7,945 nucleotides of DNA, from positions 1 through 7,945 of the forward strand of contig CAKPOI010000045.1 of assembly GCA_934169775.1 (NCBI GenBank), in the 5' to 3' direction. The notes below the pieces were generated by a model. The model did no database searches. It was given only the letters and a program-made list of their open reading frames with translations, and was not told where the DNA came from. This stretch comes from an uncultured Clostridia bacterium. Lineage in GTDB: Bacteria; Bacillota; Clostridia; TANB77; CAG-508. A program made the position numbers and the translations under genes. Numbering within the stretch: position 1 is the stretch's first letter; every line of letters starts with the position of its first letter. Of the stretch, positions 1 to 6,016 are shown piece by piece.

Positions 1-41
1 GTGTTATTAGTCATGTCTGAAAATTTTGAAAAATTTTTTTA

Positions 42-545
42 TTAAAAAGTATTGACTTTTGTTAGCAGGTTTATATAGATTTCTAGAAGATCTGTCAATA
101 GTAATTGTGGATGATTTTCTTCCCTTATCTTCCATTGGGTAACATATTTTGGAATATCTTCTGTTTTTTTGTATTCAAAATCAGTAATTAGAATAACTAT
201 GGTTTTTTGAAGAAGTCCATAATCACAACCAGGCTGTAAAAGACTGATAAAAAGTTTTGTCCAATAGAATAATATACGTTCTTCTATATTATTCTTATTA
301 ACTACTTGCATTTCTATATCTACATTAGTATCATTATTTATTTTTGCTTTTATATCTAGAATACCAATTTTATCATCAAATAAATCTTTTTCTAAAATTG
401 GATTATTATCTAGACTAATATTTGAAATTTCTTGCTTTAATAAGCTTTTAAGGAAATCTTTAGTGACGTCTTCATTACCAACATGTCCAAAAACACGTTT
501 GAAAACATAATCAGATTTTATATTAAGTAAATTAATAGCATTCAC
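42..545 (-). pseudogene. Degraded Rpn-family PD-(D/E)XK nuclease ('transposase family') gene
   Basis: The translation matches the N-terminal half of the Rpn / PD-(D/E)XK nuclease family transposases, DNA endonucleases linked to recombination. Seen: the opening signature NLLNIKSDYVFKRVFG (residues 5-20), and a nuclease core with GILD (D64) followed by VDIEMQ (E78, Q80). The reading frame stops at 167 residues, just after LTDLLEIYI, whereas family members usually run to about 250-300, so the C-terminal part is missing. The start is also poor. The only in-frame start, GTG at 545, lies inside the Shine-Dalgarno AGGAGGTG, while the ATG at 541-539 is out of frame and hits a stop after seven codons. 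One extra base after that ATG would join it to the NLLNIKSDYVFK frame, which suggests a one-base deletion. I read it as a decaying gene; a short functional form is possible. It is divergent from spoIIAA. Confidence 0.7.
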
Positions 546-578
546 CTCCTGTTGTATTAAAATAAATATTATTGGAAT

Positions 579-596
579 TTTGGCAGAATTGCCAAA
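579..596. other. Perfect 7-bp inverted repeat in the leader of the Rpn-like gene
   Basis: TTTGGCA-GAAT-TGCCAAA is a 7-4-7 inverted repeat between the proposed minus-strand promoter and the Rpn-like gene. It could be a leader hairpin or a repressor operator. No T-tract follows on either strand, so a terminator is unlikely. I do not recognise it as the site of a specific regulator. Confidence 0.4.
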
Positions 597-628
597 GAAA
601 ATAAAAGTTTGAAATATAATGTAAACCT

Positions 629-657
629 ATAATAACATATTAATAAATAAAAAACAA
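629..657 (-). promoter_or_regulatory. Sigma-A-type promoter for the Rpn-like gene
   Basis: Read on the minus strand: TTGTTT (657-652), a 17-bp spacer, then TATTAT (634-629). TGT precedes the -10, giving an extended -10 element. Transcription would start near 622, leaving a leader of about 75 nt that contains the inverted repeat at 579-596. Confidence 0.45.
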
Positions 658-679
658 TAGTTTTGAAAGTGAAATTTTA

Positions 680-720
680 TGTCGAGTTTTGTCAATAACT
701 TCTTAAGCTTCGACAAAACT
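680..720. promoter_or_regulatory. Spo0A-box region upstream of spoIIAA
   Basis: TTCGACA at 709-715 is an exact match, on the minus strand, to the Spo0A box TGNCGAA. TGTCGAG at 680-686 matches six of seven positions on the plus strand. The two lie within a 9-bp inverted repeat: AGTTTTGTC at 685-693 and GACAAAACT at 712-720. The boxes sit about 55-90 bp upstream of the predicted start of spoIIA transcription, where activating Spo0A~P sites are expected. Family knowledge: spoIIA is a direct Spo0A~P target in Bacillus and clostridia. Binding here is inferred. Confidence 0.6.
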
Positions 721-735
721 TCTATAATTTTGCTA

Positions 736-764
736 TTGGAAAAAAATGGAAAAAGATATATAAT
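736..764 (+). promoter_or_regulatory. Predicted promoter of the spoIIA operon (sigma-A-like)
   Basis: TTGGAA (736-741) and TATAAT (759-764) are separated by 17 bp, so the -10 is perfect and the -35 has four of six consensus bases. The start would be near 771, leaving a leader of roughly 120 nt before spoIIAA. In B. subtilis spoIIA is read by sigma-H; I see no clear sigma-H -10 (GAAT type) here. The layout of a Spo0A box about 20 bp upstream of a sigma-A-type -35 resembles Spo0A-activated sigma-A promoters instead. Confidence 0.55.
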
Positions 765-785
765 ATGGACAAGCAGTTTATTAAA

Positions 786-826
786 ATATGTGATAAATAA
801 AAAGGTGTTTTATGTATTTCACATAT
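786..826 (+). other. Leader hairpin upstream of spoIIAA
   Basis: ATATGTGA (786-793) pairs with TCACATAT (819-826). The pairing can extend inward by about four pairs past a two-base bulge. The loop holds an AAAGGTG Shine-Dalgarno-like sequence (801-807) and the ATG of the possible small ORF at 812. There is no T-tract, so it is probably not a terminator. Confidence 0.35.
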
Positions 827-853
827 AAAAATTTAGATAAACTTAAATTATAA
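812..853 (+). CDS. Possible 13-residue upstream ORF in the spoIIA leader
   Basis: ATG at 812 opens MYFTYKNLDKLKL followed by TAA at 851-853. AAAGGTG lies 4 nt upstream, and the start lies between the arms of the leader hairpin. It is too short to recognise and may be chance in AT-rich DNA. If translated, it would lie wholly within the spoIIA leader and could tie ribosome movement to the hairpin. Confidence 0.18.
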   Translation: MYFTYKNLDKLKL

Positions 854-892
854 TTTTTTAACTTTATACCATAGGAAAGGATGATGTCAAGA

Positions 893-1219
893 ATGGAATC
901 AAAATTTTATGAAAAGGACAAGTTATTAATATTTAAAATAACAGAAGATATTGATGACCATACTGTTCAAAAAATAAGAAGGAGGGCTGATTATGAGATT
1001 GAAAGATATATGCCTAAAAGAGTTGTATTTGATTTTGATAGTGTCACTTTCATGGATAGTGCCGGAATAGGATTATTAATAGGAAGGTACAAATTTACAA
1101 ATTTATTGGGAGGTCAATTAGAAATAACTAACTTAACGGAAAATGTAAGAAAAATATTTGAGATGAGTGGAATATTAAAATTAATACCTGTTACTTCTTT
1201 AGAATATTTAACAATATAA
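893..1219 (+). CDS. spoIIAA: Anti-sigma F factor antagonist SpoIIAA
   Basis: A STAS-domain anti-anti-sigma factor. Unphosphorylated SpoIIAA binds the SpoIIAB-ADP complex and frees sigma F in the forespore; SpoIIAB inactivates it by phosphorylation, and SpoIIE restores it. Seen: the N-terminal strand LLIFKITEDIDDHT, and the phosphorylation motif FMDSAGIGLLIGRYK, in which the serine after the aspartate is Ser56 from this start (equivalent to B. subtilis Ser58). The C-terminal half has VRKIFEMSGILKLI. The product is 108 residues, close to the 117 of B. subtilis. Start choice: ATG codons at 881, 884 and 893 are all in frame. AAGGA at 877-881 overlaps the first, while 893 has an 11-nt spacer like sigF and the second ackA, so I chose 893; starting at 881 would add MMSR. 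It is the first gene of the sporulation operon, behind the Spo0A-box region. Confidence 0.96.
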   Translation: MESKFYEKDKLLIFKITEDIDDHTVQKIRRRADYEIERYMPKRVVFDFDSVTFMDSAGIGLLIGRYKFTNLLGGQLEITNLTENVRKIFEMSGILKLIPVTSLEYLTI

Positions 1220-1226
1220 ATTTGAG

Positions 1227-1260
1227 AAAGGTTTATAGGTAGAACCTTTATTAAAAACCT
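1227..1260 (+). other. Intergenic hairpin with two alternative pairings, spoIIAA-spoIIAB
   Basis: AAAGGTT (1227-1233) can pair with AACCTTT (1243-1249) across a 9-nt loop. The overlapping AGGTTT (1229-1234) can instead pair with AAACCT (1255-1260). The two structures exclude each other and end about 14-25 nt before the spoIIAB Shine-Dalgarno. A role in setting SpoIIAA:SpoIIAB ratio or in mRNA processing is inference. Confidence 0.35.
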
Positions 1261-1289
1261 AAATATATTATACAAGGATGAAAACAAAT

Positions 1290-1793
1290 ATGAAAGAACA
1301 ATTTGAAAATGAAATGAAACTAGAATTTTTAAGTAAGTCATCAAATGAAGCATTTGCAAGAATAACTGTAGCTGCATTTGCTTCACAGTTAGATCCAACA
1401 ATAGAAGAATTAGCAGATATTAAAACTGCAGTTTCAGAAGCTGTAACAAATTGCATTATTCATGGATATGAAAATAGAATAGGCATTGTAAAAGTCTATG
1501 CAAAACTAATAAAAAACGAGATTACAATAGAAATTTCTGACAATGGAAAAGGAATAGAAAATATAGAAATGGCAAAAGAACCATTATATACGACAAAACC
1601 TAATTTAGAAAGATCTGGAATGGGATTTACAATAATGGAAAGTTTTATGGATTCTATTGAAGTTGAATCTATTGTTGGTTTAGGGACAAAAGTTACAATG
1701 ATGAAAAAAATAAAAAAACAAGAGGAGGAGGAAGAAATAAAAATAGACAAAATTTCTACAAAAGCGGATATTAATAATATTTGCACTATTTAA
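1290..1793 (+). CDS. spoIIAB: Anti-sigma F factor / serine kinase SpoIIAB
   Basis: SpoIIAB is a GHKL-fold ATP-binding protein. It holds sigma F inactive in an ATP-bound dimer and phosphorylates SpoIIAA. Seen, numbered from this start: NEMKLEFLSKSSNEAFARITVAAF at the N-terminus; the N box SEAVTNCIIHGY with Glu50 and Asn54; the G1 box DNGKG (84-88); LYTTKP; and ERSGMGFTIME (G2 region, about 107-117). Start choice: ATG at 1278 directly follows the AAGG, while ATG at 1290 leaves an 11-nt spacer after AAGGA (1274-1278) and aligns with B. subtilis SpoIIAB, so I use 1290. The protein has 167 residues against 146 in B. subtilis. The extra C-terminus is acidic then mixed (QEEEEEIKIDKIS...) and begins just after two A7 runs, where one lost A would end the protein near the usual length. 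Confidence 0.96.
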   Translation: MKEQFENEMKLEFLSKSSNEAFARITVAAFASQLDPTIEELADIKTAVSEAVTNCIIHGYENRIGIVKVYAKLIKNEITIEISDNGKGIENIEMAKEPLYTTKPNLERSGMGFTIMESFMDSIEVESIVGLGTKVTMMKKIKKQEEEEEIKIDKISTKADINNICTI

Positions 1794-1818
1794 AATCTTT
1801 AAGAAGGAATGAATTTAT

Positions 1819-2550
1819 ATGTTTGAAATTGATAATAATTCAATAAAAAAAGCACAAGATGGTGACAAATATGAATTAGAAAGATTAATAAAAGAAAACA
1901 GGGGGCTTATTTGGAGTATAGTAAAAAGATTTAAAGGAAGAGGATTTGAATTAGAAGATTTATATCAAATAGGATGTGTAGGATTTATAAAATCAATAAA
2001 AAGATTTGACACCAGCTTTGAAGTTAAACTTTCAACATATACAGTACCATACATATTAGGAGAAATAAAAAGATATATAAGAGATGATGGAACAGTAAAA
2101 ATAAGTAGGAGTATAAAAGAATTACAAGTAAAAATAAAACAACTACAAGAAGAATATAGAGTGATGAATAAAGATGAAATAACAATAAAAGAAATATCAC
2201 AAAAACTTAATGTAGAAAAAGAAGATATAGTTATTGCACTAGAAGCATGTAGGCCAATAGAATCAATTGACACAGTTTTTGAAATTAAAAAAGGAGATAA
2301 AAAAGTCAATTTATTAGAAAGAATTACAGCAGAAAAAGATGAACAAGAAACATTAACAAATAAAATTGCTATAAGAGAAATGATAAAAGAGTTGCCACAG
2401 CAAGACAAGGAAATAATAATGTTAAGGTTTTATAAAGAAAAAACACAGACTGAAGTAGCTAAAATCTTAGGAGTAAGTCAAGTACAAATATCAAGAGCAG
2501 AGAGAAAAATTTTACAAAAAATGAGAAGATCTCTTACAGGTGTAAGTTAA
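1819..2550 (+). CDS. sigF: RNA polymerase sporulation sigma factor SigF (SpoIIAC)
   Basis: Sigma F directs the first forespore-specific transcription after asymmetric division. The product is a 243-residue sigma-70 family protein, near the 255 of B. subtilis. Region 2 (about residues 25-95) has ENRGLIWSIVKRF, LEDLYQIGCVGFIKSIKRFD and the core/-10 binding stretch STYTVPYILGEIKRYIRDDG. Region 3 spans about 96-165. Region 4 (about 190-238) has LPQQDKEIIMLRFY and the helix-turn-helix TQTEVAKILGVSQVQISRAE for -35 recognition. The start is firm: AAGGA at 1804-1808, 10-nt spacer, ATG. An ATG at 1809 is out of frame and stops at once. It follows spoIIAB by 25 bp, the standard spoIIAA-spoIIAB-sigF order. 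This order and the SpoIIAB partner argue for sigma F over sigma G or B. Confidence 0.96.
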   Translation: MFEIDNNSIKKAQDGDKYELERLIKENRGLIWSIVKRFKGRGFELEDLYQIGCVGFIKSIKRFDTSFEVKLSTYTVPYILGEIKRYIRDDGTVKISRSIKELQVKIKQLQEEYRVMNKDEITIKEISQKLNVEKEDIVIALEACRPIESIDTVFEIKKGDKKVNLLERITAEKDEQETLTNKIAIREMIKELPQQDKEIIMLRFYKEKTQTEVAKILGVSQVQISRAERKILQKMRRSLTGVS

Positions 2551-2584
2551 AAAGTCACTTTTCAGATATGTTAAAACATTTAGA

Positions 2585-2604
2585 AAGGAAGGTGAATAGA
2601 CACG
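2585..2604 (+). promoter_or_regulatory. Shine-Dalgarno and probable ACG start for spoIID
   Basis: The best Shine-Dalgarno (AGGAAGGTGA, within 2586-2595) lies about 8-9 nt before an in-frame ACG at 2602, but 17 nt before the first ATG at 2611. Reading from ACG gives an N-terminus starting M-K-K before the hydrophobic segment, as expected for a membrane anchor. The natural reading is an ATG changed to ACG, with initiation at a weak codon, or a sequence error. Confidence 0.5.
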
Positions 2605-2610
2605 AAGAAA

Positions 2611-3606
2611 ATGTGTATGTATATTTCTGTTATGATAACAGTATGTTTTATGCTACCAGCAATTTTTACAAAAAATTATCAACAAACATCTAGTAAGACA
2701 AACTCTGATAATATTGTAGAAAATACTGAAGAAAACATAAGTAATACTGAACAACAAAATAGTAAAGAAATAAGTTTGTTACATACTAAAACAGGAGAAG
2801 TAGAAAAAGTTAATTTAGAAGATTATTTATGTAACGTTGTATCTGCAGAAATGCCAGCAACATTTGAAAATGAGGCACTTAAAGCACAGGCGATTGTAGC
2901 AAGAACATATACAATGTATAAAATAAATAATAAAAAACACACAGAAGCAGATATATGTGATAGTTCAACATGTTGCCAAGCGTGGATTTCAAAAGATGAT
3001 AGATTGGCTAAATGGGAAGAAGGCAAAAGAGATGAATATTGGAAAAAAATTTGTTTAGCGGTGCAAGATACTTATGGGAAAATAGTAACTTATAATGATG
3101 AACCAATAAATGCATTTTTTCATTCAAATAGTGGAGGAACTACAGAACTTCCTATAAATGTTTGGGGAGGAACAAATTATCCTTATTTACAAGTAATAGC
3201 AACTTCTGGAGAAGAGGGATATACACAATATGCATCAGATGTTATATTAACAAATGATGAAATTATTAATAAAATAAAACAAAAATATTCTGATATTTCT
3301 ATAGACTTTTCAAATCAAGATGATTTAAAAATTTTAGAATATAATGAAAGTGGACGAGTAAAAACAGTTAAATTTGGAAATCATTCTATTTCAGGAGTAG
3401 AAGTTAGAAGTATATTTGGATTAAAATCAACAAATTTTGAGATAGTCAAACTAGACAATAAGCATATACAATTCAAAGTAAAAGGATATGGCCATGGAGT
3501 TGGAATGAGCCAGACTGGTGCTGACAGTTTAGCTAAACAAGGCAAAAATGCAGAGGAGATAATACATCACTTTTATAGTAATGTAGATATTAAAAAAATT
3601 TATTGA
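2611..3606 (+). CDS. spoIID: Stage II sporulation protein D, peptidoglycan lytic transglycosylase
   Basis: SpoIID is a membrane-anchored lytic transglycosylase which, with SpoIIM and SpoIIP, thins septal peptidoglycan during engulfment. Seen: an N-terminal hydrophobic segment (residues 3-19, MYISVMITVCFMLPAIF); a Ser/Asn/Glu-rich linker (23-55); then the SpoIID domain with LEDYLCNVVSAEMPATF, where Glu80 is the expected catalytic acid, and LKAQAIVARTY. H110, C116, C121 and C122 form a His/Cys cluster like the zinc site of clostridial SpoIID. GYGHGVGMSQ (292-301) is the conserved C-terminal motif. At 331 residues it is close to the 343 of B. subtilis. The true start may be ACG at 2602, three codons upstream. 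It lies 60 bp after sigF with no evident terminator or sigma-E promoter between, so it may be read with the spoIIA operon. Confidence 0.95.
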   Translation: MCMYISVMITVCFMLPAIFTKNYQQTSSKTNSDNIVENTEENISNTEQQNSKEISLLHTKTGEVEKVNLEDYLCNVVSAEMPATFENEALKAQAIVARTYTMYKINNKKHTEADICDSSTCCQAWISKDDRLAKWEEGKRDEYWKKICLAVQDTYGKIVTYNDEPINAFFHSNSGGTTELPINVWGGTNYPYLQVIATSGEEGYTQYASDVILTNDEIINKIKQKYSDISIDFSNQDDLKILEYNESGRVKTVKFGNHSISGVEVRSIFGLKSTNFEIVKLDNKHIQFKVKGYGHGVGMSQTGADSLAKQGKNAEEIIHHFYSNVDIKKIY

Positions 3607-3614
3607 TTTTATAC

Positions 3615-3643
3615 TAGAAATAAAAAAACATATATGATATAAT
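3615..3643 (+). promoter_or_regulatory. Predicted promoter of pta (extended -10)
   Basis: TAGAAA (3615-3620), a 17-bp spacer, then TATAAT (3638-3643), with TGA directly before the -10 making an extended -10. The start would be near 3650, about 60 nt before pta. It separates the acetate genes from the upstream sporulation operon. Confidence 0.55.
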
Positions 3644-3710
3644 ATCTTTACACTTATAAACATATGAACAAAATATAAAATCTAGATAAGTAAGGATGTG
3701 AAGATAAAGA

Positions 3711-4718
3711 ATGACATTTATTGAAGAAATTAAGCAAAGAGCAAAACAAAATATTAAAACTATAGTACTTCCAGAAGCAGAAGATATACGTATTTTACAA
3801 GCAACAGAAATAGCATTAAAAGAAAAATATGCTAATATAGTTTTAATAGGTGACAAAGAAAAAATATTAGAAAAAGCAAAAACAAATAAGGTAGACATAG
3901 AAGGTGCAAAAATAATAGAGCCAGAAAAATCAGAGGATTACGAAAAATATGTAAATCTTTTGTATGAATTAAGAAAAGCAAAAGGTATGACAATAGAAAA
4001 GGCAAAAGAATTAGTATTAAATCCTGTGTATTATGGAATGTTAATGGTCAAAGATGAAGAATCTAAAGTAGATGGGCTTGTTTCTGGAGCAATTCACTCA
4101 ACAGCAGATACTTTAAGACCAGCATTACAAATCTTAAAAACAGCACCAGATACCAAACTTGTTTCTGCTTTTTTTGTTATGGTAGTACCAAATTGTGAGT
4201 ATGGAGCAAATGGAACATTTATATTTGCAGATAGTGGATTAAATCCAAATCCAAATGCAGAAGAATTATCAGAAATAGCAATATCATCAAGTAAAAGTTT
4301 TAAAGAATTAACAGGAAAAGAACCAAAAGTTGCAATGTTATCATATTCTACGTATGGAAGTGCAAAATCAGAATTAACAGAAAAAATGGTAGAAGCAACA
4401 AATTTATTAAAAGAAAAAGAGCCAGATCTAATATGTGATGGGGAATTGCAATTAGATGCAGCAATAGTACCAGAAGTAGCAGCTTCTAAAGCACCAGGAA
4501 GTCAATTAAAAGGAGAGGCAAATGTATTAATATTCCCAGATTTAAATGGAGGAAATATTGGATATAAATTAGTACAAAGATTAGCAAAAGCTGAAGCATA
4601 TGGACCTTTATGCCAAGGAATAGCAAGACCTGTAAATGATTTATCAAGAGGTTGTAGCAGCAAAGATGTTGCAGGGGTAATTGCAATAACAGCAGTTCAG
4701 GCTCAAAATAATAAGTAA
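3711..4718 (+). CDS. pta: Phosphate acetyltransferase (phosphotransacetylase)
   Basis: Pta converts acetyl-CoA and phosphate to acetyl phosphate and CoA in the cytosol; AckA then makes acetate and ATP. The protein is the short, single-domain form (335 residues, PTA_PTB family) without the long N-terminal extension of the E. coli enzyme. Seen: the N-terminus FIEEIKQRAKQNIKTIVLPE; SGAIHSTADTLRPALQ (125-140) with Arg136; and the active-site segment RPVNDLSRGCSSKDV (306-320), in which Ser312, Arg313 and Asp319 match Ser309, Arg310 and Asp316 of the Methanosarcina thermophila enzyme. The start is the only good ATG, because an in-frame TGA lies four codons upstream; the AAGGA at 3692-3696 is a rather long 14 nt away. 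The gap of 101 bp to the first ackA shows no clear terminator. Phosphate butyryltransferase is a less likely alternative because of the ackA neighbours. Confidence 0.95.
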   Translation: MTFIEEIKQRAKQNIKTIVLPEAEDIRILQATEIALKEKYANIVLIGDKEKILEKAKTNKVDIEGAKIIEPEKSEDYEKYVNLLYELRKAKGMTIEKAKELVLNPVYYGMLMVKDEESKVDGLVSGAIHSTADTLRPALQILKTAPDTKLVSAFFVMVVPNCEYGANGTFIFADSGLNPNPNAEELSEIAISSSKSFKELTGKEPKVAMLSYSTYGSAKSELTEKMVEATNLLKEKEPDLICDGELQLDAAIVPEVAASKAPGSQLKGEANVLIFPDLNGGNIGYKLVQRLAKAEAYGPLCQGIARPVNDLSRGCSSKDVAGVIAITAVQAQNNK

Positions 4719-4819
4719 TTTTAAAATTCAAAATAATATGATACTAGCTTTTGTGCATTAATGTTTATAATGGAGAAACAAAAAGTTATCTCTAATAATA
4801 TATAAAAGGAGGAAATTTC

Positions 4820-6016
4820 ATGAAAATTTTAGTACTAAACTCAGGAAGTTCATCATTAAAATATCAAGTAATTGATATGGAAACAGAAGAAATGTTAGCA
4901 AAAGGATATTTTGAAAGGATAGGACAATCAAATTCATTTTTGACTCATAAGGCTCATGGACAAAAACATAAATTTGAACATTATGCAAAAAATCATGAAC
5001 AAGCAATTGAATTTGTAATTAGTAGACTTGTAAATCCACACTATGGAGTATTAAAAGATTTATCAGAACTAGGTGGAATAGGACATAGAGTTGTACATGG
5101 AGGAGAAAAATTTTCAGACCCAGTTTTAATTACAGAAGAGGTAATTAGAGAAATTGAAAAATGTAGTGATTTAGCACCATTACATAATCCAGCAGCAATA
5201 CTAGGTATAAGAGCTTGCCAAGCAATAGTTCCAGATATGCCAATGGTAGCTGTGTTTGATACTGCATTTCATCAAACTATTTCTAAAGAAAGATATATTT
5301 ATCCAATACCATATGAATATTATAAAAAATATGGAATAAGAAAATATGGATTTCATGGAACATCACATCAATTTGTATCAAATAGAGCAGCAGAAATAAT
5401 GGAAAAAGATTTAAAAGATTTAAAAATCGTTAGCTGCCACTTAGGCCAAGGTGGAAGTGTTTGTGCAATTAAAGATGGTAAATCAGTTGAAACGAGTATG
5501 GGATTAACTCCTTTAGGTGGTGTGCCAATGGGTACAAGAAGTGGAGATTTGGACCCATCAGTAGTAACTTATATAATGAAAAAGGAAAATTTAAGCCCAG
5601 ATGAAATGAGCTATATATTAAATAAACAATCAGGTGCTTATGGAATTTCAGGTGTATCAGTTGATTTTAGAGATATAGAGGCAGATGCTGCAGCAGGTGG
5701 ACATCATGCACAATTGGCTTTAGATAATTATCATTATTTGATTGCTTGCTATATTGCTAGATGTGTTGTTGCTATGAATGGTATTGATGTTTTGACTTTT
5801 ACTGCTGGAGTTGGAGAAAAAGGTCAAGATTCTAGAAAGGCTATTTGTGATTATTTGGGATTTTTTGGAGTTGAACTTGATGAGGGTCTTAATCAGAAAA
5901 TTAAGGGTGAAGAAGCTGAGATTTCTAGTCCTGATTCTAGAGTTAAGGTATTTGTTATACCAACTAATGAGGAGTTAATGATTGCTAGAGAGACCAAAAA
6001 GGTGATTGAAAAATAA
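4820..6016 (+). CDS. ackA: Acetate kinase, copy 1
   Basis: Acetate kinase makes acetate and ATP from acetyl phosphate and ADP. Full length at 398 residues, ASKHA fold. Seen: LNSGSSSLKYQ with Asn7; GHRVVHGGE with Arg90; LHNP with His122; FDTAFHQT with Asp147; YGFHGTSH with His179; CHLGQGGS; MGTRSGDLDP with Arg240; and PTNEE with Glu384. These match the catalytic residues of the M. thermophila enzyme. The start has a strong AAGGAGG with normal spacing. Only a weak -10-like TATAAT (4766-4771) without a good -35 lies upstream, so it is probably read from pta. Two oddities: the nucleotide-site motif reads FTAGVGEKG (327-335), with Lys334 where GEN is usual; and from residue 300 on all eight alanines are GCT, while GCA dominates before. 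The stop codon TAA overlaps the first base of the 129-bp repeat. Confidence 0.95.
   Translation: MKILVLNSGSSSLKYQVIDMETEEMLAKGYFERIGQSNSFLTHKAHGQKHKFEHYAKNHEQAIEFVISRLVNPHYGVLKDLSELGGIGHRVVHGGEKFSDPVLITEEVIREIEKCSDLAPLHNPAAILGIRACQAIVPDMPMVAVFDTAFHQTISKERYIYPIPYEYYKKYGIRKYGFHGTSHQFVSNRAAEIMEKDLKDLKIVSCHLGQGGSVCAIKDGKSVETSMGLTPLGGVPMGTRSGDLDPSVVTYIMKKENLSPDEMSYILNKQSGAYGISGVSVDFRDIEADAAAGGHHAQLALDNYHYLIACYIARCVVAMNGIDVLTFTAGVGEKGQDSRKAICDYLGFFGVELDEGLNQKIKGEEAEISSPDSRVKVFVIPTNEELMIARETKKVIEK

Noticed and set aside
579..596. Sigma-54 promoter (TGGCA...TTGC)
   Set aside because: The GG to GC gap is 7 bp instead of 10.
1114..1401. Minus-strand ORF across the spoIIAA-spoIIAB junction
   Set aside because: Shadow of two well-supported sporulation genes; low-complexity composition and no ribosome site.
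1965..2408. 147-codon minus-strand ORF within sigF
   Set aside because: Opposite-strand shadow of sigF with Ser/Ile-rich composition and no family signature.
2592..2692. GTG start at 2592 as the start of spoIID
   Set aside because: It is out of frame with spoIID and gives a short, non-hydrophobic product ending at a TAG.
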